The notes: generated from the letters alone by a model not told the origin. 64,000 nt of DNA from Acidobacteriota bacterium (GCA_016703965.1 JADJBB010000025.1:938501-1002500); one strand, 5' to 3'. Positions 51,924 to 61,524 are shown, counted from the stretch's first letter. Program-made: numbers and translations.

Positions 51924-52513
51924 TACGCAGGCACCGCCAGCTTAGACATAAGGTATTCTTTCACTTTCGGCCATTCCGAATCAACGATACTAAAATAGAT
52001 CGAGTCGCGAAAACGCCCATTTTCGGTGATCATGTGATTTCTCAGAACACCTTCCTCGACGCAACCGATGCGTTTCATCGCATTTCTAGAACGTTCGTTC
52101 TTCACATCGGTTTTGAATTCAACGCGAATGCACTTCCACACTTCAAATGCGTGCGTGAGCATTAGAAGTTTGGCCTCGGTGTTGATCGCTGTTCTTTGCC
52201 ATTTTGGATTGATCCAAGTCCATCCGATCTCTGTCTTGCGATTTGCGGTGTCGATGTTGCCAAAACGCGTCGAGCCGACAACTGTTCCCGACTCTCGCTC
52301 AATAGTTACAAAAGGGATCGCTTTTCCGAGCATCTGATCAGCTAGGGCAGATCGAACATAACGTTCGAGGTCGCTGGCGTCGTTTACAATATTGGCTGTC
52401 AGTTCCCACAACGAAGGATCGAGGCCGACCTTGCACAGCGCGGGAAGGTGATCGACCCGCATAGGTTCGAGCCGTACAAATTCACCCTGTAGAAGAACCG
52501 GTTCAACTTTCAT
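51923..52513 (-). CDS. GNAT family N-acetyltransferase (RimJ/RimL-like)
   Basis: This 196-residue protein has the GNAT fold of RimJ/RimL type. It shows EFVRLEPMRVDHLPAL at the start, the core strand VVGSTRFGNIDTANRKTEIGWTWINPKWQRTAINTEAK, which is the acetyl-CoA region (split here by the family motif GxTW), and the C-terminal RVEFKTDVKNERSRNAMKRIGCVEEG. The substrate amine is unknown. Its stop overlaps the ATG of the lipoprotein gene. It is 74 bases from glnA, with the glnA terminator lying in between. Confidence 0.86.
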   Translation of the reverse strand: MKVEPVLLQGEFVRLEPMRVDHLPALCKVGLDPSLWELTANIVNDASDLERYVRSALADQMLGKAIPFVTIERESGTVVGSTRFGNIDTANRKTEIGWTWINPKWQRTAINTEAKLLMLTHAFEVWKCIRVEFKTDVKNERSRNAMKRIGCVEEGVLRNHMITENGRFRDSIYFSIVDSEWPKVKEYLMSKLAVPA

Positions 52514-52529
52514 TCTAGATAGGATATCA

Positions 52530-52566
52530 AAAAGCGGGCAGATCGTTCGACCCGCCCGCGCTTTTC
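52530..52566 (-). terminator. Rho-independent terminator after glnA
   Basis: On the minus strand, AGCGCGGGC pairs with GCCCGCT (52534-52563), followed by TTTTT. It is placed 22 bases after the glnA stop. Confidence 0.8.
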
Positions 52567-52587
52567 TTTTCCAAATAAATCAACGAT

Positions 52588-54009
52588 TTAGATGTCGTAA
52601 TACATACTGAATTCGAGCGGATGCGGACGCAGACGAAGCGGCGTGATCTCGTTATCGCGCTTGTAGGTTATCCAGCGTTCGACCATCGATTCAGTGAAGA
52701 CATCGCCCTTGAGCAGGAATTCGTGATCATTTTCCAAAGCATCCAAGGCTTCGTCAAGGCTGCCCGGCAGCGATGGAACATTCGCCAATTCTTCCGGCGG
52801 AAGATCGTAAATATCCTTGTCGAGCGGTTCGCCCGGATCGATGCGGTTTTGGATACCATCAAGACCCGCCATGAGAAGTGCAGCAAAGGTCAGGTACGGA
52901 TTGCACGATGGATCCGGCGGACGGAACTCAAGGCGTTTAGCCTTCGGTGAGGACGAAAACATAGGAATTCTAACCGCCGCCGAACGGTTACGAGCTGAAT
53001 AAGCAAGATTGACCGGAGCTTCAAAGCCCGGAACGAGGCGTTTGTAGCTGTTCGTCGTCGGAGCCGCAAAGCCTACGAGGGCAGGTGCATGCTTGAGCAA
53101 GCCGCCGATGTAGAACTTCGCGATCTCGGAAAGACCTGCATACTGATCACCCGCAAACAAAGGGCTGCCGTCTTTCCAAAGTGACTGATGGCAATGCATA
53201 CCTGAACCGTTATCGCCATATATCGGTTTCGGCATGAAGGTCGCCGATTTGCCGGCTGCGTGAGCCGTGTTTTTGACAACATATTTGAAGAGCATCAAGT
53301 TGTCGGCGGTATGCAAGAGGTTTGAGAATTTGAAATCGATCTCGCACTGTCCCGCAGTGGCGACTTCATGGTGATGACATTCGACGTTGATACCGACCTC
53401 GTCGAGGATCGACGATATCGTGTTTCGAATATCTATTAGCGTGTCGAGCGGAGCGACCGGCACATAACCCTCTTTAGGCCGAATGTGATACCCGTTGTTG
53501 GGATTTTCGAGTGAACCTGAACGGCCCGAGTTCCAGTGGCCTTCTTCCGAATTGACATAAAATCCGGCAGAGTGTTGGTTATTGTGGTAATTAGCTTCGT
53601 CGAAGATGAAAAACTCCGCTTCCGGGCCAACGTTGATCGTGTCAGCAATACCGGTAAACTTTAAGTAGCTTTCCGCACGCTGAGCAACCGAGCGCGGATC
53701 GAGCCAATAGCCTTCTTTCGTGATCGGATCGACGGCATTCGCGATCAAGCAGAGAGTTGTGTCTTCGGTAAATGGATCGATCCAAAATCGCGAGGGATCC
53801 GGAACGAGAAGCATGTCCGATTCATGGATCGCTGCCCAACCCCGAAGACTCGATGCATCAAAACCAAAACCATCCTCAAAACTGTCTTCCGATAACTGCG
53901 AGATCGGAAAGGTCAGATGGTGCCAAGAACCAATAAGGTCTGTAAATCGAACAGATACGAACCTTGCCTCTTGATCGGCAGCATAACCTAATACATTTTT
54001 TGCGTTCAT
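52588..54009 (-). CDS. glnA: Glutamine synthetase type I
   Basis: GlnA, 473 residues, makes glutamine from glutamate, ammonia and ATP; it forms dodecamers. The beta-grasp N-terminal domain (FTDLIGSWHHLTFP) is followed by the ATP/metal motifs: FGFDASSLRGW, VGPEAEFFIFD, ECHHHEVATAGQCEIDF, and KPIYGDNGSGMHCHQSLW. The Tyr in DIYDLPPEE (Tyr401) is the site adenylylated in GSI-beta enzymes, so control by GlnE is expected. The start at 54009 is a typical N-terminus. The 246-base gap upstream must hold its promoter, but I see no clear boxes. Confidence 0.96.
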   Translation of the reverse strand: MNAKNVLGYAADQEARFVSVRFTDLIGSWHHLTFPISQLSEDSFEDGFGFDASSLRGWAAIHESDMLLVPDPSRFWIDPFTEDTTLCLIANAVDPITKEGYWLDPRSVAQRAESYLKFTGIADTINVGPEAEFFIFDEANYHNNQHSAGFYVNSEEGHWNSGRSGSLENPNNGYHIRPKEGYVPVAPLDTLIDIRNTISSILDEVGINVECHHHEVATAGQCEIDFKFSNLLHTADNLMLFKYVVKNTAHAAGKSATFMPKPIYGDNGSGMHCHQSLWKDGSPLFAGDQYAGLSEIAKFYIGGLLKHAPALVGFAAPTTNSYKRLVPGFEAPVNLAYSARNRSAAVRIPMFSSSPKAKRLEFRPPDPSCNPYLTFAALLMAGLDGIQNRIDPGEPLDKDIYDLPPEELANVPSLPGSLDEALDALENDHEFLLKGDVFTESMVERWITYKRDNEITPLRLRPHPLEFSMYYDI

Positions 54010-54255
54010 TATATCTCCTGAATTTTTCTAGCTAATAAACATCTTTAATCGCGAGGGATTTCCAAAGGTGAGATTCTATATCAACAAAAAGTGCGGTCAA
54101 AGTTACCCAGCCGGGTCATAACTATTTTTTGATTTCTCCGACATTTTTGTAGGATTTGGCGGTTTATCCTCTTCCCGAATAATCTTCTCAATTCCTTGAC
54201 GGTTGGATCGTTTTCAGCCACGATGGAAACTGATCTGGAGTAGACAACCCTATAT

Positions 54256-55542
54256 ATGAAGACCAACTTTTTGTCGTATATCTTATGCATCGCCTTTCTT
54301 TTGATGTGTGTCCCGAGTGCTTTCGCCCAAACGATTGATCCAACCGAGAGAAAGATCGTTGACTATATCGACAAAAACAATTCGGCAGCAATATCAATGA
54401 TCGAAAAGGCTGTGAACATCGAAAGCCCGACCGAAGACATAAGCGGAGTGAAAGCTGTCGGCCTTCTATTTTCAAGAGAATTCGAAGCCCTGGGATTAAC
54501 CGCCAAATGGCTCAACCTTCCTCCGGAAATGAAACGAGCCGGCCATCTGATAGCCGAAACGAATGGGTCGAAAGGCAAGAGGCTTTTATTACTAGGACAT
54601 CTTGATACGGTCCTTCGCGGAGAAAAATATCGCCTCGACGGGAACACCGTACACGGCACCGGGATCGGCGACATGAAGGGCGGGAACGTGATACTGCTCC
54701 AGGCACTACGTGCATTGCACGCAGCTGGAACACTGAAAGATACTCGAATCATAGTTATGCTGACCGGCGACGAAGAGGATTCGGTTGATCCTGTCGAGGT
54801 CAGCCGCGGCGATATGATCAGTGCCGCGAAGCGGAGCGATCTCTCTCTTAGTTTCGAGGGTACGGTCGGAAATACTGCAACTGTGGGAAGACGCGGTTCA
54901 AGTTCGTGGAAGCTGGAGATCGAAGCGAAAACGGGGCACTCCAGCCAGATCTTTCGTGAGAGCATGGGAAACGGTGCGATATTTGAGGCGTCGCGAATCC
55001 TTAATGCATTTCGCGAGACGCTCGGCAGCGAGAAATATCTCACGTTCAATCCGTCGCTGATCCTTGGCGGCACGACTGTGGATCTAAAAGACGCGTCAGG
55101 CTCCGCGACGGGAAAGACAAACGTGGTCCCCGCAAAACTGGTCGTAAATGGCGACCTTCGTTTTATCAGTGAGGAGCAGAAAGAAAAAGCACGGTCGCGC
55201 ATGCTCGAGATAGTCGCAAAAAACCTGCCCGGGACGAGCTCCAAGATCACGTTCTTTGACGGACTGCCGGCAATGACTCCAAGCGAAGGAAATTATGAAC
55301 TGCTGAAAAAACTCGACAAGGTAAGTCAAGATCTAGGGTTTGGGAAGGTTGACGCTCTGGATCCGGGAGACCGAGGTGCGGGCGACGTTGCTTTTGTTTC
55401 CGGAATCATCCCGAGCCTCGATGGGATCGGTATCGGAGGCGGCCGAAATTCGCACGCAAAAGGCGAGATCGCTCAAATCGATTCTTTGCTAATGCTCACA
55501 AAGAGAGCCGCCTTGCTCATATATAGACTAACCCGGCCATAG
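54256..55542 (+). CDS. M20 family metallopeptidase, exported
   Basis: This 428-residue enzyme of the M20 (ArgE/DapE/carboxypeptidase G2) family has a signal peptide (ends SAFAQ). Zinc ligands appear in LLLGHLDTV (about 112), GTGIGDMKGG (bridging Asp), TGDEEDSVDP (catalytic Glu) and the last His in GGGRNSHAKGE. A lid/dimerisation domain lies at about 205-320 (VGRRGSSSWKLEIEAKTGHSSQ). It should cleave peptides or N-acyl amino acids outside the cytoplasm, like glutamate carboxypeptidases. The gene is isolated, with glnA divergent from it and a terminator after it. Confidence 0.92.
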   Translation: MKTNFLSYILCIAFLLMCVPSAFAQTIDPTERKIVDYIDKNNSAAISMIEKAVNIESPTEDISGVKAVGLLFSREFEALGLTAKWLNLPPEMKRAGHLIAETNGSKGKRLLLLGHLDTVLRGEKYRLDGNTVHGTGIGDMKGGNVILLQALRALHAAGTLKDTRIIVMLTGDEEDSVDPVEVSRGDMISAAKRSDLSLSFEGTVGNTATVGRRGSSSWKLEIEAKTGHSSQIFRESMGNGAIFEASRILNAFRETLGSEKYLTFNPSLILGGTTVDLKDASGSATGKTNVVPAKLVVNGDLRFISEEQKEKARSRMLEIVAKNLPGTSSKITFFDGLPAMTPSEGNYELLKKLDKVSQDLGFGKVDALDPGDRGAGDVAFVSGIIPSLDGIGIGGGRNSHAKGEIAQIDSLLMLTKRAALLIYRLTRP

Positions 55543-55544
55543 AG

Positions 55545-55576
55545 AAAAAAAAGAGCCTGCCGGAGCAAGCTCTTTT
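55545..55576. terminator. Bidirectional terminator between convergent genes
   Basis: The stem AAGAGC with GCTCTT, preceded by eight A and followed by TT, lies between the M20 peptidase and the leftward secreted protein gene. It can serve both directions. Confidence 0.65.
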
Positions 55577-55599
55577 CCGTCATTCTGTTTGGGGATTCA

Positions 55600-56376
55600 T
55601 TAAAAGATCAAAACATTATCGACGACCATTTTTGAAGCCTTAAATTCAAAAGTTCTAGGCAGGAGATAGGCGAATCGATTCTTTGCCTCGAGGAAGGTCG
55701 GGCTGAATACGAATTTCACCTCTTTTGAGTCGGCCGTGAACAGCGGGACGCCGGCTTCGTTAGTTCTCTTGAAATAGAAAACCGTCTGGTCTCGTGGTCC
55801 TTTCGGAGCATTAAATTCTACCAGTTCTCGCTCTTCCCCCTTTTCATTAACGAGCTTGATATTGCCTTTCAGCTCAGCGAGCGTCATGCCCTGAAAGACC
55901 CCTTCTTCAACCGTCGATTTCGACGCATCGACCGCTTTCGTTAGCGTTACAACATAATAGTCCGTACAGATCGCACACTTTAGAAAGCCTTCTTTGCTCT
56001 TGTCGAACGCCGCTTTATCAGCCTCGCTCATTTTGTCGTAACCCAGATCGATCTGCTGGAGACGAACGATAGCCTGTCGAATGGGCAATGCCGAGTGAAG
56101 GCGAAGGGTGACTGGAGGCGGACCAAAATCACGTGCAACGCTACGCGGATCCGAGCCACCACTGCTCGAAGTTTGGCCTTGTTCGCGTCGTATTTGGCCG
56201 GCGGCTGCATTGGCCTGGCCGACATTCGATTGATAGGGCTTTGACCAGGCTGAATCATTTAGAAGCTTAAGAGCATCTTCCTTTCCCCATTTCTGGTACG
56301 GCTTGTCTTTTTGCCCAAAGGCCGAAACCGCAAAGATCAACAAAACCAAAATTGCTAAATACTTACTATTCTTCAT
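55600..56376 (-). CDS. Secreted protein with KWxxEDALKLLNDSxW motif
   Basis: The 258-residue product has a signal peptide (MKNSKYLAILVLLIFAVSAFG). The exported part begins with KWGKEDALKLLNDSAWSKPY, a pattern common near the N-terminus of secreted proteins in Acidobacteriota-like genomes. A disordered part is next, then a mixed domain with CAICTDYYVV (a CxxC) and FYFKRTNEAGVPLF. No catalytic site is evident. It is the leftward gene after the terminator and is separated from rimO by 128 bases. Confidence 0.68.
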   Translation of the reverse strand: MKNSKYLAILVLLIFAVSAFGQKDKPYQKWGKEDALKLLNDSAWSKPYQSNVGQANAAAGQIRREQGQTSSSGGSDPRSVARDFGPPPVTLRLHSALPIRQAIVRLQQIDLGYDKMSEADKAAFDKSKEGFLKCAICTDYYVVTLTKAVDASKSTVEEGVFQGMTLAELKGNIKLVNEKGEERELVEFNAPKGPRDQTVFYFKRTNEAGVPLFTADSKEVKFVFSPTFLEAKNRFAYLLPRTFEFKASKMVVDNVLIF

Positions 56377-56504
56377 ACCGCAGAAAACACCTTCTGTATA
56401 GTTATTTTAACAAGGATTCTAGGACATTACCGATCCAATATCAACCAATTTTTCGTATCCCGGCCGATAAGATAGTCAATAACCTCGGACGGTTGCTAGT
56501 ATTT

Positions 56505-57854
56505 TCACACGATCATACCGATCAGGTCATAATCATGGGCTTCGGTGATCTTGACGTCGTAGATCTCACCAACCTTTGGCTGAAGATCATCCGGCATGTC
56601 GTTAATCAGAATATAACCGTCGATCTCCTGCGTCTGCCCCTCAAGACGGCCTTGAAAAAGCAGATCAGATTCCTGTGACAAGCCTTCAAAAATCACCTTG
56701 AACGTCCCGCCGACCTTAGCCTTATTAAGCTGTCGACTGATCTTTGCCTGTTCCTTCATCAGGCGGTTGCGGCGTTGTTTCGCTACCCTTGGATCGACCT
56801 TGTTAGGCAGATCAAATGCTGGTGTTCCCTCTTCATCTGAGTAGGTAAATACACCGACGTTATCGAACCGGCAGTTTCTGACAAACTCCATCAACTCCTC
56901 AAAATCCTCACTGGTTTCGCCAGGAAAACCCGTAATAAAGGTGGTACGGATGGTGATTCCCGGAACGCTTTCGCGTACGCGTTTGATCAGCTTTTCGAGC
57001 GATTCCCGTGTTCCGCCCCGTTTCATCAGCTTGAGTACATTTCGTGATGCATGCTGGAGCGGCATGTCGAGATACTTAACGGCTTTTGGAGTTTCAGCGA
57101 TAGCTGCAAGAAACGCGTCGGAGATATGGGTTGGGTACGCATACATTACGCGAACCCACTCGATCTCGTCGATCTCACCGAGAGCCCGTATTAAAGCGGC
57201 GAGAGCATCGACTTCGCCGAGATCCTCGCCATATCGCGACGAGTCCTGAGCGATCAAAACAAGTTCCTTGACACCTTGCTTTCCGAGATTACGGGCTTCC
57301 TCGATGATCGAACCAAATCGCCGCGATCTGAATGAGCCGCGCATTCCCGGGATCGAACAGAAAGCACACGGGCGATCGCAGCCCTCTGCGATCTTTATGA
57401 ATGCCGTATGTGAATCGGTCGCTCGTATCCGCGGGGTGTCAAAATCATAGAGGTAGGTCGAGGTTTTATTGCCAATAGGCGAGATCGTTAACTGTCTTGA
57501 ATCAAACGTCTCATCGGCCGCGTTAAGTATCTCGCCGATCTGCGAGGTTCCGATGAAGGCATCAACCTCAGGAAGCTCTTTCATCAACTCGTCACGATAT
57601 CGCTCGACCAGGCAGCCTGCAACGATGATGCGAGAAGCAGCTCCGTCCGATTTCCATCGTGTTGCCTCGAGAATGGTGTCGATCGATTCCTGTTTGGCGG
57701 ACTCAATAAAACCGCACGTATTAACGACAACAGTGTCAGCTTCGTCGGCGTTATTGGTTATCTCGTAGCCCGCCGCCGCAAGCTGGCCCATCATTACCTC
57801 GCTATCGACGAGATTTTTTGGACATCCGAGACTGACAAATCCAACTTTCTTCAT
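56505..57854 (-). CDS. rimO: Ribosomal protein S12 methylthiotransferase
   Basis: RimO, 449 residues, is a radical SAM enzyme that methylthiolates Asp of ribosomal protein S12. The UPF0004 domain (MKKVGFVSLGCPKNLVDSE and VVVNTCGFI) is followed by the radical SAM core. The FeS cluster site is CDRPCAFCSIP (Cys159, 163, 166), and RSRRFGSIIEEARNL is a RimO-type variant. A TRAM domain (about 380-449) follows. The N-terminal LGCPKNLVDSE is diagnostic for RimO against MiaB. It stands alone. Confidence 0.95.
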   Translation of the reverse strand: MKKVGFVSLGCPKNLVDSEVMMGQLAAAGYEITNNADEADTVVVNTCGFIESAKQESIDTILEATRWKSDGAASRIIVAGCLVERYRDELMKELPEVDAFIGTSQIGEILNAADETFDSRQLTISPIGNKTSTYLYDFDTPRIRATDSHTAFIKIAEGCDRPCAFCSIPGMRGSFRSRRFGSIIEEARNLGKQGVKELVLIAQDSSRYGEDLGEVDALAALIRALGEIDEIEWVRVMYAYPTHISDAFLAAIAETPKAVKYLDMPLQHASRNVLKLMKRGGTRESLEKLIKRVRESVPGITIRTTFITGFPGETSEDFEELMEFVRNCRFDNVGVFTYSDEEGTPAFDLPNKVDPRVAKQRRNRLMKEQAKISRQLNKAKVGGTFKVIFEGLSQESDLLFQGRLEGQTQEIDGYILINDMPDDLQPKVGEIYDVKITEAHDYDLIGMIV

Positions 57855-57996
57855 AAAAAACAGCGTATTAGGCTAATAACCAAACGATTAGAATACCACA
57901 TTGAATACGGATCGACTTGCTGTTCCGCCCGCCTTTGGCTACACTCTCAGCATTCGATCCTAAGGCATTTTAATTTTTTTAGTTGGGAGGAGATAT

Positions 57997-58473
57997 ATGA
58001 TCAAGAATATTTCTGCGATTTTTGCCCTCGGGCTGCTGATCGCGATAGCGGCCGCCTGCAGTGGCGGCTTTACCACCGCTAATATCAGTGAGCTTAAGTT
58101 TGGTAAGAACAATAAGGCCGATCCCGCAACGACAACCTTCAACACTGGCGAAGACATCTATGCGTTGGCCTCGGTAAGTAATGCCCCGGAAGGCAAATAC
58201 AAACTGACCTGGAAGATAACGTACGAAGATGTTCAGGGTAAGTCTAAAGGGGCCGAGGTGGGAACGAACACCGTCGATTTCGAAGGTTCGAAGCAGCTTT
58301 GGCAATCGTTCTCGTCACCACTTCCAGGCGAATACGCCGTCGAAGCCACACTTTCCGATGCTGAAGGCAAAAAGATCGACAGCAAATCCGGCAAGCTGAC
58401 AATTAAAGGCTCAGCCCCTGCATCGCCGTCGGCAGAAGACAAGAAAAAGTCGGATAGCGATGACAGTAATTAG
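57997..58473 (+). CDS. Lipoprotein of unknown function
   Basis: This 158-residue product has a lipoprotein signal (MIKNISAIFALGLLIAIAAAC, Cys 21). A single beta-rich domain (about 28-138) follows, with ISELKFGKNNKADPATTTFN and YAVEATLSDAEGKKIDSKSG, Ig-like in pattern. A Ser/Lys/Asp tail ends it. A strong ribosome binding site (GGGAGGAG) lies nine bases before the ATG. The gene is bracketed by leftward genes and stands alone. The fold resembles small bacterial Ig-type lipoproteins; no function is known. Confidence 0.72.
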   Translation: MIKNISAIFALGLLIAIAAACSGGFTTANISELKFGKNNKADPATTTFNTGEDIYALASVSNAPEGKYKLTWKITYEDVQGKSKGAEVGTNTVDFEGSKQLWQSFSSPLPGEYAVEATLSDAEGKKIDSKSGKLTIKGSAPASPSAEDKKKSDSDDSN

Positions 58474-58530
58474 TTTCGGAAGTTCGGGAAAGGAACGCGT
58501 TTCAGTAGCGTTCCAGCCCCAAACTCCATA

Positions 58531-58818
58531 TCACGGTAGTCGAACGGACCCGCGCAGTTTCGCCCAACGCAGGCCAAGATACGACGCGACCATCCACGAA
58601 ACCGCTCCTAAAAGGGCGAATACCGCCGTTCCGGCCCTAAGGCTGAGAGAACTTACTACTATTGCATCATTTGCATAGCAATCGGCGTAAGAGAATCGTC
58701 CGCATTTATCGATCAGTTCCCGGTAGCCATCATAAAAAAAACCGGCCGCAGTAAACATGACCATGGCATAGACACCAACGGTAATGGTAGCTAAAAAAAA
58801 CTTCTTTTCCGTGCTCAT
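58531..58818 (-). CDS. Small two-helix membrane protein
   Basis: The 95-residue product has two transmembrane helices (about 8-28 and 60-83). Between them is a loop with two Cys (DKCGRFSYADCYAND) that could form a disulfide. Its ATG overlaps by four bases (ATGA) the stop of the transglutaminase gene, so it is coupled to it and could be a partner of that membrane protein. I do not recognise a family. Confidence 0.65.
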   Translation of the reverse strand: MSTEKKFFLATITVGVYAMVMFTAAGFFYDGYRELIDKCGRFSYADCYANDAIVVSSLSLRAGTAVFALLGAVSWMVASYLGLRWAKLRGSVRLP

Positions 58819-61001
58819 TCTGCTTTCCCCCTTTTTTCTAACCGTTCCAGCAAAACACTGATCTCATTTGCTTCCTCTCGCGTAAGATCGTACTTCCCGA
58901 ACCGGACCTCCTGATACCACTCCGTTATCGTAAGCACTTCGGGCAGATCGACGGCATAAGCAAACTCGAGCGGCGTTTGAAACGCCTGCCTTTTTAATCC
59001 TTGAGCCTCTAGGATCGAGATCAGCCTTTGATAGAACTCAACGATCGAATTACTCTTCTTTGCGAAGAACCGTTCGAATAAACGTCTCCACACCCTCAAG
59101 TTGATGATCTTTTTGATGACCCAAATAACTAAAAAGATTCCCAGGACGGAGCCGATCAATAGAACTGCTCCATAAACGACGGCTGCCAGGCTCGCCTGTA
59201 AACCCTTATCGCCCCGAACTTCTTTCAACCATTCGGCCGCCAGATCTGTCGTAATCCCGACAAATGATGCGAATTTTGCCTGATATTCAATAAATCCGCT
59301 GCGAACCGAACGCCCGAGTGAACGCTGTTCCTGATCATCGAATGCAACAAAATACTCGATCCAGATCGCCTCGAGCGCATCGACATATTTTCCGAAGGTT
59401 CCCGCTAAACCGGTTGCCGCCCCGCCGCCCGGCTGCCCGGAAAATGGCGTCGGATCGAAGGTCACCCACGCATCTTCCCCGGGAAAATAGACCTCGACCC
59501 ATGCATGAGCGTGCCGCTGCCGAACGACCGTCATCCCGGAAGTATCGTTATATTCCCCGCCGTGAAAGCCATTGACGATCCGGGTCGCTATTCCCTGAGT
59601 CCGCAGCATTATCGCCATCGCGGTAGCGAAATACTCACAATGGCCTTCCTTAACGTTGAACAAAAAGTCGGAAAGCGGCTCCTTACCACCGGCTTTTTGC
59701 TCGAGAGTATAGCCATAGTTCGTTTGCAGGTAGGATTCTACCGCCAGAGCCTTATCGTATCTATTTTTACTCGAGGCGGTAACTTCAATCGCGAGATCTG
59801 CGATCTTCAGATCATAGACAGGCGGAAGCGACCTGTAATTCTGCACATCCGTCGAATATGCCTGTTTGTCAGCACGAAGCAGATCAGAATTTGGAACACT
59901 CCGATCCGATGCAACCTTGTAAGTGATTCGTTCAGCCGTTCTGGTGTGATTGATCGAGCCGTAACTATCTAGATACAGTATGTCGAACGCTCCCTGAACC
60001 GCTACTGCGGTCGGCAAGGCAAACAGCACCTGCGTGTCGAGAGGTTCCAGATAGACCGTCTGAACGAGTAGCGGCTCGCGTCCGGTTGGGTCATTCAGAC
60101 GTATCGTGTCGCGGCTGATCTTGGGATACGGTACCTTTTGCCCGGAGTTCGACCGGCTCCAGCTTTTGTTGTCGAATGAATCAAGCGCTACGCCCCGAAA
60201 ATAAAGGTTGTTGGTTATCGCTGCTGAATCCTCAAATTTGACGCGCATCACTACGCTGTCATTCTCGACGATCCTGCCAAAGTCCCCGAGTCTTACCCTT
60301 TCAGAGAATCCTGAGGTCTTAAGGCCGCTCTGATTCCCGCCAAAGCCGGCTCCGCCGACGCGCGGCAGCATGAAGAACATCGGAATAGCCAGGGCAATGA
60401 TAAATACGATGAGAGCCACAGACATCGCCGGAACGCGGCGGACGCGCATTGTCATCTTTGATTCCGAGATCTGAGTCCGCTTGTCGGTTGCTTTTCCGGC
60501 GATCTTTAGCTCAACTGTTCTGGCCGTTTTTCTGATCTCGAACGCAATGATCGCGCTGACCATTAAAAGCAGGTATAGAATGAAAGAGACAAGATAAAGC
60601 CCGCTGATACTCAACCCGGCGGCGAGGAGTACTTGAAAGAAAGCCATCAGATACAGAAAGATCCAATCGCGATCGCTCTTTCGCTGTAAGAGCTTTATCC
60701 CCGTCAGGCATACGATCATCCGGGCAAGAAGCCCGGCGATCCAGGGCGTGGAACTACTCGGCTGAGCGAGAAAGTTGGTGTACCAAAGCCCGTAAAACAC
60801 TGGCAGAGCAAGGACTATCAACGCCGTTCCCGTACGCTCACCGATCTGCCAGCGTGAATCCTCAAGCAGCCATGCTACAACGAAGATGACCGCGAAACCG
60901 ATGGTTATTACCGCCCCAAAAGTTCCCGAGATCCACAGCGAAAAAAAGCCGCAGAAAAGGGCAGCATATGAGACCAGTCGGAAGAATTTCTCGAAGTTCA
61001 T
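58815..61001 (-). CDS. TgpA-like membrane transglutaminase
   Basis: This 728-residue protein joins several N-terminal transmembrane helices (about 8-215) to a periplasmic domain and a transglutaminase-like core. The core has Cys in EGHCEYFATAMAIMLRTQG (about residue 455), His in RHAHAWVEVYFPGEDAW, and Asp in FDPTP. One more helix (about 600-625) and a DUF4129-like C-terminal domain (about 640-728) follow. This is the TgpA architecture, found with MoxR/DUF58 genes elsewhere, though neither is in view. The ATG at 61001 (MNFEKFFRLV) is preferred to TTG at 61022. Confidence 0.88.
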   Translation of the reverse strand: MNFEKFFRLVSYAALFCGFFSLWISGTFGAVITIGFAVIFVVAWLLEDSRWQIGERTGTALIVLALPVFYGLWYTNFLAQPSSSTPWIAGLLARMIVCLTGIKLLQRKSDRDWIFLYLMAFFQVLLAAGLSISGLYLVSFILYLLLMVSAIIAFEIRKTARTVELKIAGKATDKRTQISESKMTMRVRRVPAMSVALIVFIIALAIPMFFMLPRVGGAGFGGNQSGLKTSGFSERVRLGDFGRIVENDSVVMRVKFEDSAAITNNLYFRGVALDSFDNKSWSRSNSGQKVPYPKISRDTIRLNDPTGREPLLVQTVYLEPLDTQVLFALPTAVAVQGAFDILYLDSYGSINHTRTAERITYKVASDRSVPNSDLLRADKQAYSTDVQNYRSLPPVYDLKIADLAIEVTASSKNRYDKALAVESYLQTNYGYTLEQKAGGKEPLSDFLFNVKEGHCEYFATAMAIMLRTQGIATRIVNGFHGGEYNDTSGMTVVRQRHAHAWVEVYFPGEDAWVTFDPTPFSGQPGGGAATGLAGTFGKYVDALEAIWIEYFVAFDDQEQRSLGRSVRSGFIEYQAKFASFVGITTDLAAEWLKEVRGDKGLQASLAAVVYGAVLLIGSVLGIFLVIWVIKKIINLRVWRRLFERFFAKKSNSIVEFYQRLISILEAQGLKRQAFQTPLEFAYAVDLPEVLTITEWYQEVRFGKYDLTREEANEISVLLERLEKRGKAE

Positions 61002-61165
61002 CGCAAATCGAAGCCTAGACAATTATATCGTTTTGATCGGGCTTATGTTGCAATAATTTAGTCACTGGGTGCCAGGTTCCCTATCTCTGATATCAAATGC
61101 GGGGGTGAGATTTTCCTGATTGCTTAATTTCACCGTTTTGTCGGCTTCGAGATTGGCCATTTAAA

Positions 61166-61181
61166 TGTGAATCGTTTCACA
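61166..61181. promoter_or_regulatory. Near-palindrome TGTGAATCGTTTCACA
   Basis: This core differs by one base from the one at 31714. It has the same flanking ACTTTT on its right. Confidence 0.5.
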
Positions 61182-61311
61182 CTTTTGTCTTTTCGAAATC
61201 GGTCGACCGATGATCATTGGGCCCGACGATCGAACTGTAGTGTTGAGTAGTCGCTCGAAAGCGATGGATAGGTCAAAGGCTTTTGCACGGTTCCTGGGTC
61301 TTTTGCACTAG

Positions 61312-61351
61312 TTTGGTAGAGTAATTTCCGCGATTGGTCAAACGTTTGATC
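61312..61351 (+). promoter_or_regulatory. Conserved block TTTGGTAGAG...ATTGGTC.AACGT, copy 2
   Basis: TTTGGTAGAG is followed by ATTGGTCAAACGT at the same spacing as in copy 1 (31860). It starts 146 bases after the TGTGAATCG core, as in copy 1. Confidence 0.5.
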
Positions 61352-61379
61352 GCCGTAATTCCTTTACCAATTTCCCCAA

Positions 61380-61494
61380 GTCAGAACCGCCTGCGTAAGC
61401 GGGCGGAATTGAAGTCGACGGGAGAACTGCTACGGGCAACGAGGCGGTTCGAAATTTATAGTACGTTCCGCCCGCTCACGCAGGCGGTTCTGAC
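61380..61494. repeat. 115-bp intergenic palindrome related to the in-frame element
   Basis: The 29-base arms start GTCAGAACCGCCTGCGTAAG and pair with one mismatch. The core ACCGCCTGCG and GCGGGCGG are shared with the 79-bp element in the uvrC-like and alpha-2-macroglobulin genes. Another partial arm (GACGGTTCTGAC) follows at 61501. Confidence 0.75.
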
Positions 61495-61518
61495 TCGTCG
61501 AGACGGTTCTGACTCTTG

Positions 61519-61524
61519 TATAAT
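61519..61524 (+). promoter_or_regulatory. -10 box directly before aminotransferase
   Basis: TATAAT ends nine bases before the ATG at 61534. No ribosome binding site is present, so a leaderless or near-leaderless transcript is likely. Confidence 0.5.
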
